A stretch of 64,000 nt of DNA from Whalleya microplaca (lineage: Eukaryota > Ascomycota > Sordariomycetes > Xylariales > Xylariaceae): NCBI GenBank assembly GCA_022497155.1, contig MU385786.1:98561-162560 (forward strand), given 5' to 3'. Shown here piece after piece: positions 10,845 to 22,361 of the stretch (position 1 is its first letter; every line of letters starts with the position of its first letter). Below the pieces are notes generated by a model. It made no database searches and was not told the origin of the DNA. It saw only the letters and a list, made by a program, of their open reading frames with translations. The translations under genes and the position numbers were made by a program.

Positions 10845-12816
10845 TGGCAACTTCACACGGACAATAGTGGCATACTACCAAAATCCGGGAACCCACCTGC
10901 CAATACATGTAAGATTGTATGCCATTTCTAACTATATACCTTAAATGCACCTAGGTTTGAAATATGTAAATCCGTCAACTGTGATATATAGATATATATA
11001 TTTGCCTATCTACGGACCGAAGAAGAGCTCGGTATTGTTTTAGGGAATCCTGCCATATGTTAACTTAGTACCTATTTTATGACGACTCAATCTCTTAGGT
11101 CACGGGAGGTGGTGGACTTCCTTGTGCTAAGTCAGGGGGTTAAAAGCTATAGATTTGGCCAACATACGTGGCGAGGAACGCATCAATTTTCTCATCCACA
11201 TTCAATACTTTATTGTGAAGCATAAGAGGAAACAAGGTGAGACGTGGTAATTCCTAAACTCGTAGATAGCGAGGAGATAGCGCGATGCTTCCATGATTAT
11301 TCGAGTCAAAAAGGCGCGGTGACCATCTAAGATAACTAACTGATCGAAATATGCATTAATACACGTAAGTTCTCGGTTGATTCTTTGCAAACGCGTGCCT
11401 CCGAGTGCCCACTAAGTCCCTGCTAATCGACAATACTATCGAGAATTATGCAAGGGAGAAGTCTATTCGCTTGACCTAAGGACTCTACCACGTAATCCAA
11501 GGCTGTTTCTTTCTCGCGATCCCCTCACATCCACTACTATTAGCGCAGGACGCAGATCGCCGTTTTTGGTTCAGCCGTCTTCTACGCACACCAGGAATCC
11601 TCTTCGTACCACAGGTATTAAAGTTGGGAGAATAAAGGGTCGAACGTCGCCAACAACGTCATCCGCTTTGACATTTTACTGGCCGAACATCGACGTTTAG
11701 GTTCGTGATCCTGAATTTATAGCTCGCCTCTTCTAGCGTTGGTGCCGGATATGATCTCCCTAGATCGAAATCACCACTGAAACGCGAGAGGAGTTGCGTC
11801 ACCAAGGGGTAGATACCATGGTACCATGGCGACGCGCCATCGAACCGGTTATTAGATGGACGATGCTTTGACCTGAACTACAATATGCTTCAACAACATG
11901 ACTTAGAGCATCTTTTCGAACACTTAGTGGCAAATTAAAGCCCGTGTAGATAGTAGCTTACGTAGTACGCCGTCGAACATGGTGATATTATGTTTTTGTT
12001 GCTTGGCCGATGAAAGGTTATTTTGCTCATATTGCGCGGTACAAACTGGGTTTGGTAGAGACGCGTTCAATCAACTGTCGGAGGAGAAGCTAAAGTATGG
12101 TTTGGCCTGCAGAATATGAACCTACTTGTGTGTATATATATGTTATAGCGTGGTGCGTATGGGTTAATTAGTCTGATGAACGCGTACCTCTAGTGCTGTG
12201 TGACCAGATACTTGACCTGAATAGGGGGCTGGCCTGGGGCTATGACGATGTTCCCGAGTGTTCATTCTATCTTAGATATGGACTGCTGACGCAGTAGGTA
12301 AAGTACAGCATACGTAACGTCCGGTTATGGGTATAGCTTAGGCGCTGGAGTGTGGCTTGCTGGGTGTCTCTGGATGATACAATATGCTACAAATTAAGTT
12401 TGTATAGCTGGTAAAGATTATGACGAGAAGCTACAAGGAAGGTACTCTCATAAGTATACGGAACATCTATTTGTTGGGGTTCCTTCCCCGTACATAGGGC
12501 GGATAGTCGGGGTACCATTCACAAGACGATGTGGAAAGGGGAACATACGAACTCCCTGGAGAGCAAAGGCAAACTTCTGCACAACCAGTTGTATCATGAA
12601 CTAATTGCGCTATATGGCATTTTTCCAACCTTCCAACATCATAGTTTCGATGATATCTGACCTCCCATGCCACTCGCCGCTAGTTGAGTCAACAGTTGTT
12701 ATTCCACTGGTATTTGCCTTTCCTAGTATATTTCGTAACCTCTCCTGTGGTACGTATGCTAGTTGGACGGCGGTTCGACCTCTGTCACATAGTCTTCACT
12801 TTCTCCTCACACCGAA

Positions 12817-12823
12817 TATAAAT
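12817..12823 (+). promoter_or_regulatory. TATA-like element upstream of the AT-hook gene
   Basis: TATAAAT about 240 bp upstream of the ATG at 13066, followed by a pyrimidine-rich stretch (cctctttcac..ttttctctcc) of the kind that surrounds fungal transcription starts. Position fits only if the 5' leader is about 200 bases. Confidence 0.35.
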
Positions 12824-13065
12824 ACCCGCCCCTCTTTCACACATTCACTTTTCTCTCCTAGCAAACATATATACCCATCTTTCTTCCGAAACCATTCAGC
12901 TTTCGAGTGTTATTCCAACCTGTCAACATCTATAATTGGTTCCTCACCTAAAGGCATCGAACTATTTGTTGAATAATTCCTCCCCCACTTGACAGTGTTA
13001 TCGCCATCGCTAATCTGCCATCGGCCAGCACCTATAGCTTTCCCAAATACCATCGCATCATCGAT

Positions 13066-15920
13066 ATGGCGGACGCTATATTCACACCAGCCGACGAGCT
13101 GCCACGTATCTCGTCAACCACAACGCCCCGGACAATCCCAGGAGCCCATAACCCCGACCGAGACTTGCCATCGGAACTCGTCGTCGCCAAAGCCGCAGAT
13201 TTCATCCGATCCCCCCACGATGATGGTAATCTGGTGTCTTGCTTTTCGCACCCCGCGTACGCGTACGAGGACCTATCGAACCGCAGCGGCGTCAAGGCCA
13301 CGTGGGTGAAGCACCTTACGGTGCACAACTACCTTCCCTCGTTCCAGGCATTGCCGGGCACCGAGCAGGGCCGGTATCAACTGGCCACCACGGTCATGAG
13401 ACAGACAGAGAGCGACCGCGACATGAAGGCGGCGGGAATTCTCCAGAGGTTCCGCAGAACGCTACAGCTGGGCAGGGTATACGGGCTTACCGCCCTTCAA
13501 AAGCACACGGAGGCCGAGAGACGTTTCCGTGCGGCCAATGCGAACGCCAACGTTCTGGACCTCTTGAGACAGAGAGGGCGGAGGCTCGTCGGGAAGATCG
13601 ACGAGTTCGAGAGGGAAACCAAGGAGGCTATCCATGCGCTCAAGAAGCATTTCGCCTCTAAGGGACCCTCGAGACTGCAGCGGCAGGATGTCGAAGCCCA
13701 CAAGAGCAATTTCCCGACGCCTTGTGGCCAAGCGGCGGCTGTTCTCGTCCTTCAACCGGATAAGTGGTTCAGTGAGTAACACCCCTATTTATTTGTTCAT
13801 TCTCCCATCCTGTTCCAGACGTGTCAAGTTTCTCCCATGATATATTTGGGAGGCAGACACTTCTGAGATAGGTTTTCGAGCTACCAACAATCCTCCAAAC
13901 TATACAAAAGAAGCATACTGACTCTGAATACCACAGTGGGACATGTGCCAGGCGACCCGATCTTTCGCATCGTGGATGCGCCTAATGATATGGCGTGGGC
14001 AATGGACGATACTGACATCAGCCCATCTTTCAGCATCCCAGACTTCGATCTGGACCCAGAATACTGGTACCGGCTGAGATACGAAGGGATCGTGCCGTTC
14101 AGCCCGCAGGAGCTGAGCTTCAGGCTGAGGGACAGCGTCTACGGGCCGTTCCTCAAGATGGTCATCGCAACGCTGGCGTTCAACCCCGCCGACCCGGAGG
14201 CGGACGTGCCGGAGCTGCTGCGGGAGTGCGAGGCGATGATCGGAGAGCGGGAGACGACGCCGCCGAAGGAGGCCACCTACGGCAGCGCGTACCTACAACT
14301 GCTCCAGAAGATCTGGGTCGTCAAGTACGGCCCGCAGCCGACGGCGCGGGCGCTGCCGCGGTTCCTCCAGGCGCAGTTCCGGAGCTGCCGCTTCCGGATC
14401 GGCGAGCTATGCTGGATCCTGTACAACATGCACCCGCACCATCCGATCAAGAACCTCTACGTTAATTGCGAGTGGCTCGTGAAGGCGATGGTCGGGCATG
14501 ACATCCGGACCATGGCACAGCTGTACCTGGCCAAGAAGCTGTTCCCGGAGGCCAAGAAGCAGCTCGAAAAGGGCGGCATGGAGAACGTCTTCTTCTACAG
14601 AAGCGATACGACCGTTCGGCCTGTGCAGTCGGTAAGTCGGATTTCACGTTATTTGCTAAGTCATCCCGTTCTGAGTTTCTGTCGGCCAAGACGGTCTACA
14701 CCTTATGTCTACGTGGCGAATACTTTATTTCGTCTACGTCGATTATGTAATCATCATGAAAAACGACTCTGGGGATTCTCGGGATATGTCGGGATGATGG
14801 ATTCCATGCCTTCCTCGGTAGGCAGCCAGGCTACACCTGCCCGTAGCTGCGCAGGTGGTGCCAGGTGACATCCACGGTGTGCGCGGGCTGGGAGAATTAT
14901 TGATCCACCTCATTTCATCTTTTTCTGCCATCGTCAATTCAAACCATCAATTCGAAGGAACCGAAGCTAATAAACTCTACCGCGAACCAGGTTGTCCCAA
15001 CGCTTGCCGACGTCTACAACCACAAGTGTGAGAACCAGATCTGGACGCTTGCGAATCTCGAAACGCTATCCGACGCAGCGGCTGAGGTCTATTATACAGC
15101 AACCAGCCTCTTGTCTGATGCCAATAATATCCCCGGCGTCGACACTGCACCAGTCCCCGTTGCATTTGCCCTCACTGAACCCGGTACCGCCACTCCTGCA
15201 CCAGTCGCAACCACTGCTGCACCCGTCGCAACCACTGCTGCACCCGTCGTAACCACTCCTGCACCAGTCACAGGAAGCAATCCCGCCGCAGTTGGAAACT
15301 CCGCCAGCAGCGAAGGCCAAGCTGTCCAACCTACTACAGTGACCGCAGCGCCCGCGCCCTCGCCTGCCAGATCTACCATAGTAGTCGCAGCGCCAACAGC
15401 TGCAAGGCCTCCTACGGTAGCCGCAGCGCCCACACCTGCCCAGCCCACGCAGAAGCGCAAGAGAGTCGAGGAACAAAGCCATCAGTCTGGCCCTGGACGC
15501 CCACAGCCACCGCAGCCCACTGGAGCGAACAACGGTATAGCTCCGCCGCCCCAGAAGCGAGGACGAGGTCGACCGCCTAAAAACAGACAGGAGAACAACG
15601 GACCGTCTGACAACACACTACCTACCCCGAGTATAACGCCGCCATCATCGGGCTTTCCTCCGCAGTATTCCGCTCCCCGTCCGCAGTTTTCGCGTTACCC
15701 TCCGCAAGTTTCGGCTGTCCCTCAACAGTTCTCGCAACCTCCTCCGCCCACTTTAGCGCCACATCCGCAGTTCTCAGGTGCCTTTCAACAGCATTCGGCC
15801 CCTCCTACGCCGTTTCTGGCTCCCACACCTCAATTTTCGAGAGCCCCTCCGCAGTTCTCAGGACCTCCCCCGCAGTTCCCGGGACCCCCTCCGCAAGATT
15901 TTCCCTACAGCTCCTCCTAA
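13066..15920 (+). CDS. AT-hook, proline-rich hypothetical protein (3 exons, 776 aa)
   Basis: Uncharacterised, probably nuclear. Exons are 13066-13771, 13937-14631 and 14991-15920; introns are 165 bp and 359 bp. Phases match (A+TG = ATG Met at the first junction, phase 0 at the second), giving 777 codons. The N-terminal 235 residues are basic and helical. Exon 2 encodes an apparently folded region (YWYRLRYEGIVPFSPQEL, then LCWILYNMHPHHPIKNLYVN and AQLYLAKKLFPEAKKQLE). Exon 3 begins VVPTLADVYNHKCENQIWTL, then a low-complexity Ala/Pro/Thr stretch with AP-VATTA repeats. A basic nuclear-type KRKR is followed by a canonical AT-hook core KRGRGRPPKN at about residues 655-664. The C-terminal tail is a degenerate PPQFS repeat. 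The AT-hook suggests binding in the minor groove of AT-rich DNA, an inference. The second intron is long and could hide another small exon. The stop lies 105 bp before mL40. Confidence 0.8.
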
Positions 15921-16025
15921 ACCCTAGAAGGGCAAGAAAGTAGCCCGTGCGAAGTCTGCCCCATCTTCTCTGGCACGCCGATTAACTAAACTCCGGTCTC
16001 GATCTCCTTGTTCCATTCCTCCACG

Positions 16026-16652
16026 ATGTTCGCCCCTCGATTCCGAGGCCTCTTCACGAGGCTCTCGACAGCGAGCCCATGCTCATGTAAATCGTCTGCT
16101 CCTACCATTTCCAACACCACTTTCCGGCATATCGCTCCCGCGACTTCGATTTCATCCCATTTCCTAGTACCTGGCTTTTCGTCATCGATGCACACGACCG
16201 CGCCGAAGCAGTACGCCGTCCCCGCCAAGGGCGGCAAGTCCGCCTCTAAGAAGTCGAAGAGGACGCCGAAGAAGGGCAAGGCGGACCTCCCCGACCCGCG
16301 CATCGTCAACCTCAAGTCGTCCATGCCGCGCCGCGTGCCCGCGCCCCTGCGCTTCGCCCGCAACCGATACCTGCGCCACTGGACCATCCACCGCGCGTGG
16401 CAGCTGCATCTGCGCAAGGAGCGCATCCGGGAGGAGCACGAGCTGGAACGCATGTACCAGGGGATGCACAACGCCTGCGAGGAGCTGCGCAAGACTAGCG
16501 GCCCCGGCACCCGCGACGAGGGATACCTGTACCGCCTCGCCATGGAGAAGAAGGGCGTGTACGGCCACAACGGCGTCCCCATCGAGTACGCACGACCGCA
16601 GACCGAGACGCCGGCGCGCGAGCCTTGGAACCATGGTTGGACACGGTTATAA
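16026..16652 (+). CDS. mrpl28: Mitochondrial large-subunit ribosomal protein mL40 (Mrpl28 family), 208 aa
   Basis: Component of the mitochondrial large ribosomal subunit (fungal L28, unified name mL40). Single exon. The first ~60 residues are Ser/Thr/Arg-rich with few acids, as expected for a mitochondrial presequence. A Lys-rich segment (KSASKKSKRTPKKGKADLPD) leads into the conserved core: RNRYLRHWTIHRAWQLHLRK, then HELERMYQGMHNACEELRKT, which is characteristic of the family. The start is ATG 16026; the frame is open a few codons upstream but only from TTG. The family length is matched. It lies in the same orientation as, and only 105 bp after, the AT-hook gene, so its promoter must lie in or beside that gene's 3' end. 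A 300-codon frame on the opposite strand is a shadow of the GC-rich coding sequence. Confidence 0.93.
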   Translation: MFAPRFRGLFTRLSTASPCSCKSSAPTISNTTFRHIAPATSISSHFLVPGFSSSMHTTAPKQYAVPAKGGKSASKKSKRTPKKGKADLPDPRIVNLKSSMPRRVPAPLRFARNRYLRHWTIHRAWQLHLRKERIREEHELERMYQGMHNACEELRKTSGPGTRDEGYLYRLAMEKKGVYGHNGVPIEYARPQTETPAREPWNHGWTRL

Positions 16653-18056
16653 TCTTGGCCTTTGTATATAGAGGTTGTTATGGCATATATCCCCTGGTTT
16701 AAGAAAGGAGGAAAAAGAAGAGAGAGAAACGACGAAAACGAGGAAGGGAAAAAATAGATGTCTGTACTATATGCTTCCCCAGCGACATCACGAGGCATGA
16801 TATGCATGAAATTCTCCCCCGTCATGTTATTATATAGATTAGTGGTCTCAGGGCAATGGTCTCCGTGTTCAGGACGTGTTGCTGTCACTCATACATTGGT
16901 ACTGCGCGTTGTTCCATACCCCCGATAGACCTCAAATAGACATCAAGAATCAAGAATCATCATTATTTGTATACGTACGCTTCTCATTCTGCTGTGCTGT
17001 GCTGTGCTGTGCTGTGCTGTGCTGTGCTGTGCTGTGCTGTGCTGTGCTGTGCTGTGCTGTGCTGTGCTGTGCTGCGAACGCGACATCCATGGTGTATTGC
17101 AACTCTTGCGTATGAAGTAGCTTTTTTTTCTGCTCTCTCAATTCCAAATATATCGACCATTCATTCCAACATCATCATCGTCCACATGCTGATTCTGGCG
17201 TGCGATAGATAATAGGTACTGTACTCTCTGTCTGTTCTCTGTCTCCCTGCCTTGAACCCCCCTTCCTAGCTAAGTAGCTAGCAAAATAATCGCCCGAGCA
17301 GCAGCAGTAGCAGCCGTCGATCCCGGGACAAATTGGTAGGTTACCTAGGAAGGAAGGAAAAAGGAGAGGGCATCGGAAAGGGGGGAGCTCCAATAGCTCC
17401 AGTAGGTAGGTAGGATAGTTGATCCTTCGCTTTCTATGTCAAAACACCGTTGGTAATACAAAATCGGCCTCCCGTTCCATAAGTTTTTCTTGTTTTTGGT
17501 TTCTTTCTCTCTCTCTCTTCTTCCAGAATTATTAGTTCCGAGCAAGGTTTGTCTCATCCGCCCGCGCGTCCGTCGAACAGTCAGTCTCTTCCCAAGAAAT
17601 AAAAACTTAGAGCAGATAGATGGGCGGGTAGGTTAGGTGCGTTGGTAAGTTGGTTCGTGTCGATGCCGTTCGTTGTAGGCCCGGGATTTCAGCGAGAGTA
17701 TTTTCTCCAATTCGGTGGTGGTGATGGTTGGTTGTGATGCATGATGTGTGTGGTATGTGGTGGGCGAGCAGCACGCGCGTTCGCCTCGGTTTCATTTCCG
17801 TCCTTCGTTCCTGCCATTCTCCCGCCCTTCTCCCTCTTCCCTCTGAAGCTCCAGAGTTCGTTTGTCCATTCATCCGTTCACCCATTCTGCCCGTCAGTCC
17901 GTGACTTTCGATCGTGTTGCTCCGGCATGGCCCTTCCTCTCTTTCGTCCCATTTCGTCTCGTCTCGTCTGGAGACCATCCCGTCCCGTCCCGTCCGCTCC
18001 GCTAAGAGACATCCATCCATCCATCCCCCGTGAATTTTCTTCCACCCTCCACCCCC
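16653..18056. other. Intergenic region between convergent mL40 and Rho2 genes
   Basis: 1.4 kb of 3' flanks. It contains the (GCTGT) microsatellite listed separately and several pyrimidine-rich blocks. No gene. The open frames across the microsatellite translate the repeat (CAVLCCAVL or its reverse) and are artefacts. Confidence 0.6.
16991..17074. repeat. Pentanucleotide microsatellite (GCTGT)16
   Basis: Sixteen perfect consecutive GCTGT units from 16991 to 17070 followed by a partial GCTG. No interruptions, so the array is probably young and length-variable between strains. It lies in non-coding sequence 340 bp after the mL40 stop. Confidence 0.97.
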
Positions 18057-19218
18057 TCATAATATGACGCAGCAGCCGCCGCGCTCGCCCTTCTCGAACG
18101 TCAGCAGCGCGGCGCGCGTGGCGGCCTCGAACACGTCGTCGACGCCCTCGCCGCTCAGGCTGGAGCACTCGAGGTACTTGCGCGCGCCGATCTCCTGCGC
18201 GGCGGCGTCGCCCTGCCGCTCCGTCACGAACTTGAGGCTCTTCTTGCGCATCTCCTCGATCGCCACGGGGTCGTCCCGCAGGTCCTTCTTCAGACCCACT
18301 AATATGATCGGCACCCCTGGACACCGCTCCGTCGCTTCTTCTATCCACTGTGTGTTTTGCGTTGCCTGTTAGCTTGTTTCATGTTTTATGTTATGTGTTT
18401 ATTTTACACTGGCCCCCCGCCTGGAAATAGGGGGCATAGGTATATTATATGAATGATGTTAATGCGAAAAGGAGCACGATGGTGGTGGTGGTGGAAGAGG
18501 GAGTCGTAGGTAGGATAGGTGGGATGGATAGGTAGGTAGGTAGGTAGGTAGATAGGTTGCTGGCTAACCTTATGCTTTACGTTGTCGAGGGAATCGGGTG
18601 TATCGATCGAGAATCCTATTAGTAGCACATGCGCTTTCGAGTATGCCAGTGGCCGCAGCCTTTCGTAGTCCTCCTGGCCTGCCGTATCCCATAATGCTAG
18701 TTGTACCGACTTTCCGTCCACTCTGCAATCTGTAACGTAGTTTTCGAAGACGGTCGGGATCTGAGAGATGAGCGTATCAGTCACAGGTCTGCGATATGGT
18801 TGGGTCGCATTCAGCGTTGCTTACGTAGTGCTATTTTGAGTTTGGTTAGCAAGTGTGACAGAGCTCGGGTAGACGGGTAGGCGGAAGGGGGGCAGTTGAA
18901 CACTTACAGTTGGGAAGTATCCTAAGGTGAAGACACTCAATAAAGAGGTCTTGCCGCAAGCTCCATCACCAATAATGACTAGTTTCCTGGAAGTAAATCA
19001 GCATTGACGCTACAGGTAGTCGGTGAAGCGTGTGAAGAGGCATGTAGGCTCGTCGGGCCATGAGAATGCGTTGCGAGTCTTGAGGTAGGGGGTCAAAACA
19101 ATCACGAGCTCCAAATGATGACGTCGTGTAGTAATGTTGCTTCGAAAACAATCAAAAGGGATCGACAGCTGAATTCAGCATACCTGCGAATGACATTCGG
19201 GGGATTCGAATTCGCCAT
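18057..19218 (-). CDS. rho2: Rho2-type small GTPase (5 exons including a 6-nt microexon, 200 aa)
   Basis: Membrane-anchored Rho GTPase that acts in cell polarity and wall synthesis; in fission yeast Rho2 activates the Pck2-alpha-glucan synthase route. Minus-strand exons are 19218-19184, 18986-18908, 18830-18825, 18760-18569 and 18347-18057, with introns of 197, 77, 64 and 221 bp. All are GT..AG, and the sum is 201 codons. Landmarks are the P-loop GDGACGKT (18-25), switch I with Tyr40 and Thr43 in [17 protein letters not shown] (64-70), LKKDL as the base-recognition loop (NKxD equivalent), and ECSSLSGEG. The C-terminus CCVIL is a CAAX box ending in Leu (geranylgeranyl-type) preceded by a Cys that could be palmitoylated. 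The run [20 protein letters not shown] identifies Rho2 rather than Rho1, Rho3 or Cdc42. ATG 19218 gives the short [13 protein letters not shown] leader usual for this branch. Confidence 0.95.
18478..18557. repeat. Low-complexity G/T-rich repeats inside Rho2 intron 4
   Basis: On the plus strand a (GGT)n run at about 18480 and a (GGTA/TAGG)n run at about 18529-18556. Both lie inside the 221-bp intron 18348-18568, which explains its length compared with the other introns. Confidence 0.8.
18825..18830 (-). other. rho2: Rho2 microexon 3 (6 nt, His39-Tyr40)
   Basis: On the minus strand CACTAC is preceded by ..gctaaccaaactcaaaatag (branch-like ctaac plus AG) and followed by GTAAGC, a good 5' splice site. 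It is flanked by phase-0 exons ending FPT and beginning IPTVFEN. Without it switch I would read FPT-IPTVF and lack the tyrosine equivalent to RhoA Tyr34, found at this position throughout the Rho family. Including it restores the family pattern FPxxYxPT. Confidence 0.88.
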
Positions 19219-22200
19219 TGCTCGACGCGGAAAGAACCAATCTCGAAGAAAAGCGGTGATCTGTCTGTCGGGGCTGGTGTCGATAATAATACAAGGCTCG
19301 GATAGTCTGGAACACCTCAGCTAGGTGGCAGATATCGAGGTCGTATGTTCGTCGCTCTCGAGTTGAGATAGGCGAGGAGCGTTCGGGGATACTCAAGTTG
19401 ACTGACGTGAGTTTCGAGCGTAGAGGCCTCCACGTCGGTCTGGATTGTTGCGATGGATGGTCCTCGAGTATTGCGTAATGATGCGTTCGTAGATCTGATA
19501 AAGGCAAATTCTCCTTTTTTTCCCCTTTCGTGTTGTTTTTCTGGCGATTAACCAAACAGAAAAATAAGTCGAATACGAGAGCGACCTTCGCGCCAGGCAT
19601 GGACAAAAAAGACCGGGTTCCGCGGTAGAATTTAAAGGCTGCTCAAGGATTCATCTGTCAATTCTAGGCCGGGTTGGTGGACTCTCGCCCCCCTGCCAGT
19701 TGTAATTCAGCTTCACAAAAACAATAATCCTATGCAATTGGCCAGGTTCAACCCCAGTATGGATTCTCAAACAGCTCTTCTACAGAGCACGGCATATTAA
19801 CTTTTTATGTAAATAGCTGCGAGATACCGCCACTTAGCTGTAGCGATCCCCGAAGCTGTTACGTTACAGGTGCCGGGCTGCTCAAACAACACGCTGGAGG
19901 CAGTGCCACAGCATCACCTAGGTAGTTAAACAGGTGGGGGCTGTGGATATTCACGAAAGCTGAGGGCCAAATCGAAGAGCTAATGACACGATTGGTCTGA
20001 TATTGGATGGCCTCAGATAGGTTGATGAAACTGATGGAACACCGCGCACAACTGCTGAGTTGGCTCCTAGATTGTAAAGCCTCACTCGAAGGGCTATATG
20101 TGTCCTTCATCACAACATACCTACACCCGTACCTATCATGATGTTGCTTTGAAGTCCTAGGTATTCCTTGAACGTTGTCCGTTATGTCCATCGCGTCCCC
20201 ACCAATTGGAGGTTGGCATATCCCTGGCAGGTCGGCAGGCGCTTTCCTGATAGCCTATATGAAGATACTAGGCGCTTGATCGAGTAAAAACTGAAGCTGA
20301 CCGCCTCAGTGCTGGGCGTGTTGGTTGATTGAGATCGCCCAACGGCTGCAGGTCTCACAATAAAGAATGGATAATGCATGTCTCTGCTGCAAACTCACCC
20401 ATAACCCAATAGCAGAATGCCATGATAACCGTGTCCCACCACGCACACTTGTGACGAGATCGTGGAGAAAACATCAAACAACTAGTATAGATTGACATGA
20501 TTGGTCTGGTATTGACGAAAAGTAAATACCGAATATACAAAATAGACCTCTCGGGGCCGGGCCTTGAGAGGATGAATTGGGTTTAATATCCAGGTTTGCT
20601 GATTATATATAGTTATTGTAATGCGGTATCACCTATATTGGAATTGCCATTGTCAATAAACCTTTGCTGAAGTTGTTCAATGGCCATTCGTACCACAAAG
20701 TCAAGACTCTGTGGTTCAATAGATCCAATAACTGAGAGTCTGACTAAGACCAATACCTTTTGGTTGTGGTTGTTATTATTGTAGTTATTGCTAGAAGAGT
20801 AGAAGTGTTGAGTCGCCAAATACACTTAAAGAGGATAGACCGAACTTATCACAGTAGTGCCGAGTTTAGGCGACATAAGACGAGGTAAGACGAAGTGAGC
20901 CAACAACAGTCAACCATGGAAATGTCGCAAAGTAAGACCAGGGTGTTATCAGGAATAGGCCGGTTGTCTTCCTTCGTTCCTTCGATGCCTCTGAACGGTT
21001 GATCAATCTCATCTGCCCACTACTTACAAGATGTTCGCACAAGATGGAGGGAGGATTTCCGAGAACCTGGACGGCCGTGCTTCAAAGGTGTACGTAAGTA
21101 GAGGGGCACAGGCAAACTCAGAAAAGAAAGAGAGAGAAAGACACTTGTTAGCTCAAACACTTAAAAGACAGCATTTAAGTAATAGATGGGGGAGTATAGT
21201 CTGGCAGTAAGGAATGCTAAGATATAGACACAGACATGGAGAGCTTGGCAAGGCACAAGGTAATTGATTGATTTATTATAGTGGACTATGGATGGATGGT
21301 GGATGGTGGGATGGTGGACGACGCGCTTCATCTCACATGCAGTTGCTGCAGATCTAGACTTCCACTGCTTGCACTGGCAGGCAGGCGCGGGCAGGCGAGG
21401 GCACGTAGGCAGTCCTGTCGGTCTGTCAGTCTGGCAGTCTTGGGCAAGGGTAGAAATTCAACCCTTTATTTATTTATAAGGTCATGTGACTTGGAGAGTA
21501 TAAAGTGCACAATGCACAGACCACTTTGATCTTGCGATTAAGTGAGGAAGAGAGGGGATGTTGCGACAGGTTTGGATGATGATTCTATTAAAGGAAGGCG
21601 GACAAGGCAGGCAAAAGGCAGACAGGGCAAGGCAGGAAGGAAGAAGGCAGGAATTATTATACCTCGTTCATCAGTAACGACAGCCCTGACCGGCAAAACT
21701 GGGGCCCATTGGAGGCACGGGCAGCATGCAGCACGGCAGCCACACAGGTTTAATGGGCAGGAGGTACGTACCACAAGCCAGGTAGATAGGTGTATGTAGC
21801 TTGTACTTTCGAGATTGGACGTACATGTACTAGGCAGGCATGTACATATGTACATGCCTCATTAGATTTCGAAACGTCCATCTTTTGCAGAAGGCCGTGA
21901 CTGACTGTAGACGCCAACATCAACCACAGTGCCACGCCTCGAACTACAAACGCAATCACCACAGCAATAACCACCCACGTCTTCGGTTCCCTGAGGTAAA
22001 CCAGCCCGGCTTCCCTTGACTCTTGACCACGACCTGCATTGTTCACAGTCCACCTGCCCTGCCTGGGATTGCGACTGTCTAATAAGCCCTGCTTCGGCTC
22101 CGGACTGTCGCCAATTTCCCTTTTGACCACTTTCGAGAGGGGCAGCACCACGCTGATTTGCCTTCTTCAACACCATAATACCCCCCAAACAAAGCACCAC

Positions 22201-22361
22201 GGCATTCATTTACCTCCCGAACTTCTGAATTATCCGCTGACCCATTCAGCTTGCTTGTTTCCCCATTCTTAGCAACCTGGAAGATTCCCTGGATTCCCTT
22301 CCAGCAGCACATCGATCGCACATGACTCCATTCGGCTCCGCGTCTTAAGCTCCCTTTCGGA
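19219..22361. other. Intergenic region between divergent Rho2 and NST1 genes
   Basis: 3.1 kb with no supported gene. The left part is the Rho2 promoter/leader and the last ~300 bases are the NST1 leader, where short upstream frames occur (for example 22039-22272). Simple GGAT/GGCA-rich stretches lie at 21285-21320 and 21355-21440. A perfect palindrome at 21836-21859 is listed separately. Confidence 0.5.
21836..21859. repeat. Perfect 24-bp palindrome
   Basis: Each half is AGGCATGTACAT; the sequence equals its own reverse complement without spacer. It lies about 500 bp upstream of the NST1 start, in the Rho2-NST1 intergenic region. It could be a binding site for a dimeric protein or a chance product of the surrounding GTAC-rich sequence. 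Confidence 0.8.

Larger units (their letters stand above)
8552..13065. other. 4.5-kb gene-poor region with short tandem repeats
   Basis: No gene is supported. All frames are short and unlike proteins. The stretch is AT-leaning with many TA steps and may include old, mutated transposon sequence, but I could not recognise a transposase or reverse-transcriptase motif. It contains two small repeat structures listed separately and, at its right end, the promoter of the AT-hook gene. Confidence 0.5.

Noticed and set aside
12605..12976. 123-codon frame upstream of the AT-hook gene
   Set aside because: Overlaps the TATA-like element and pyrimidine-rich leader; translation is Ser/Phe/Pro-rich as expected from C/T-rich promoter DNA.
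15986..16888. 300-codon open frame on the minus strand
   Set aside because: It is antisense to mL40, whose family motifs are unmistakable on the plus strand. The minus translation is low-quality and starts beyond the gene in AT-rich flank.
16876..17212. Cysteine/alanine-rich open frames across the pentanucleotide array
   Set aside because: Direct translation of (GCTGT)n in several frames; no gene.
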